Below the pieces are notes generated by a model. It was not told the DNA's origin. It was given only the letters and a program-made list of their open reading frames with translations, and did not search any database. From contig NC_060215.1 in assembly GCF_021130785.1 (NCBI RefSeq), positions 71,865,501-71,929,500 of the forward strand: a stretch of DNA of 64,000 bases, written 5' to 3'. Both the position numbers and the translations under genes were made by a program. This DNA comes from Homalodisca vitripennis. Lineage: Eukaryota; Arthropoda; Insecta; Hemiptera; Cicadellidae. Positions 63,240 through 64,000 of the stretch are shown in pieces. Numbering within the stretch: the stretch's first letter is position 1; the number at the start of each line of letters is the position of its first letter.

Positions 63240-64000
63240 GTAAATGGATTGTTTGTGTTTGTGTTTCAACAATTAAAAACACAATAAATTACATGAGAAT
63301 GAGTTTAAAAAAATTTGAATTAGTCTTTTAAATTACTTTTTTCCTTATTTGTCTTGCTCCATGTAATATAAAATATGATACTAAATGTGAGTGCTACAAA
63401 TGTCCGTATAAACTAACATATACAACAAAAGTAATGATTGTTCAAAAAACTTAACCGTCCCCTCTACCTTAACTTTTGAGTGGATGCAAATGTTTAAATC
63501 TCGTTTAGAGATAAGTGATATGATTACTCGCAGATATTTTTGATCAATTCAAAAATTATCTCCCTTTTTCCCTACGTGGGGATCAACTCAAACGTTTGTA
63601 ATGCGATCCATCAAGTGCTACCTGAAATTAAAGGTTGTGACAAAACCTAACTACTTTCTGTCTTCTATGTCCAAAATGAGTGCAGTATGAACAATGCATT
63701 AATTGTAACTTGAACATTACAAAGAAGTGTGATTAGTAATTAAAAATGCCGTTTCTAAACCCTGCAAGCTTCTATTTTTTATGAAGGGAAGTGTTTTACC
63801 AGTAACCTCATCGTCTAACACCTCATTTTTAAAGTTTTGATAAATAAAAGAATAACGGAAAAAGTTAGAGGTCACTAAGTTGATTCTATTCAACATTTGA
63901 CACAACTAATTTAAGTTGTAAATTTACTTGTATTTAAACAGTACTCATTTCATATGGAGAAATCAGAAGATTTTTGGTGTCGTTAATTTTGTCTCATCAA
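63240..64000 (+). other. Start of CDO intron 2
   Basis: Follows donor GTAAAT. I see no continuation of the cupin domain (no 'W..P.....G' or 'H.V.N' block), so the next exon lies outside the window. The 62-codon reverse frame at 63717-63905 has no motif. Confidence 0.7.

Overview
The window looks like animal, most likely insect, nuclear DNA. It is AT-rich, its one recognisable host gene has phase-consistent GT..AG splice sites and kilobase introns, and most of what can be recognised elsewhere is decayed transposable elements. A hemipteran is my best guess, but only from the general look of the repeats. No bacterial-style operon, rRNA gene, intact tRNA gene or CRISPR array is visible.

Host gene. 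The first two coding exons of a cysteine dioxygenase gene (61081-61352 and 63113-63239, + strand) lie at the right edge, and the gene runs off the window. Its first intron (61353-63112) carries a reverse-strand FLYWCH zinc-finger-like fragment and one or two tRNA-derived SINE-like heads.

Layout. 1-5.7 kb: nothing recognised. 5.7-8.0 kb: a reverse-strand LINE relic split by a 406-bp foldback element. 10.2-14.2 kb: the longest LINE relic, forward strand, with an SGNH-esterase-like domain, a macro-domain-like segment, an endonuclease and a reverse transcriptase (RT). 14.8-15.0 kb: the tail of another LINE. 16.2-22.4 kb: a nested stack in which an RNase H-bearing LINE is interrupted by a second LINE and by a hAT/ZMYM1-like transposase relic. 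22.7 kb: a long (CA)n array. 25.35 kb: a SINE-like head. 27.2-27.9 kb: another LINE RT. 28.5-30.4 kb: a complete but dead Tc1/mariner element with TIRs of about 250 bp. 36.7 kb and 57.9 kb: relatives of the first foldback. 37.2-38.2 kb: a forward LINE RT. 39.2 kb: a Helitron-like 3' end. 44.4 kb: a second copy of the 3' end of the RNase H LINE. 45.6-46.0 kb: a MITE. 46.46-46.72 kb: an unidentified protein-like frame with one stop. 50.8 kb: a diverged 140-bp tandem duplication. 52.6 kb: a second (AC)n array. The rest is AT-rich intergenic or intronic sequence in which I see no gene.

The parts do not form a pathway. Only cysteine dioxygenase is likely to be a working gene. The most unusual content is (1) the macro-domain-like segment between the esterase-like and endonuclease domains of the 10-14 kb LINE, and (2) a small foldback family in three copies that shares a core resembling a hammerhead ribozyme. 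All calls are from reading translations by eye; no database search was possible.
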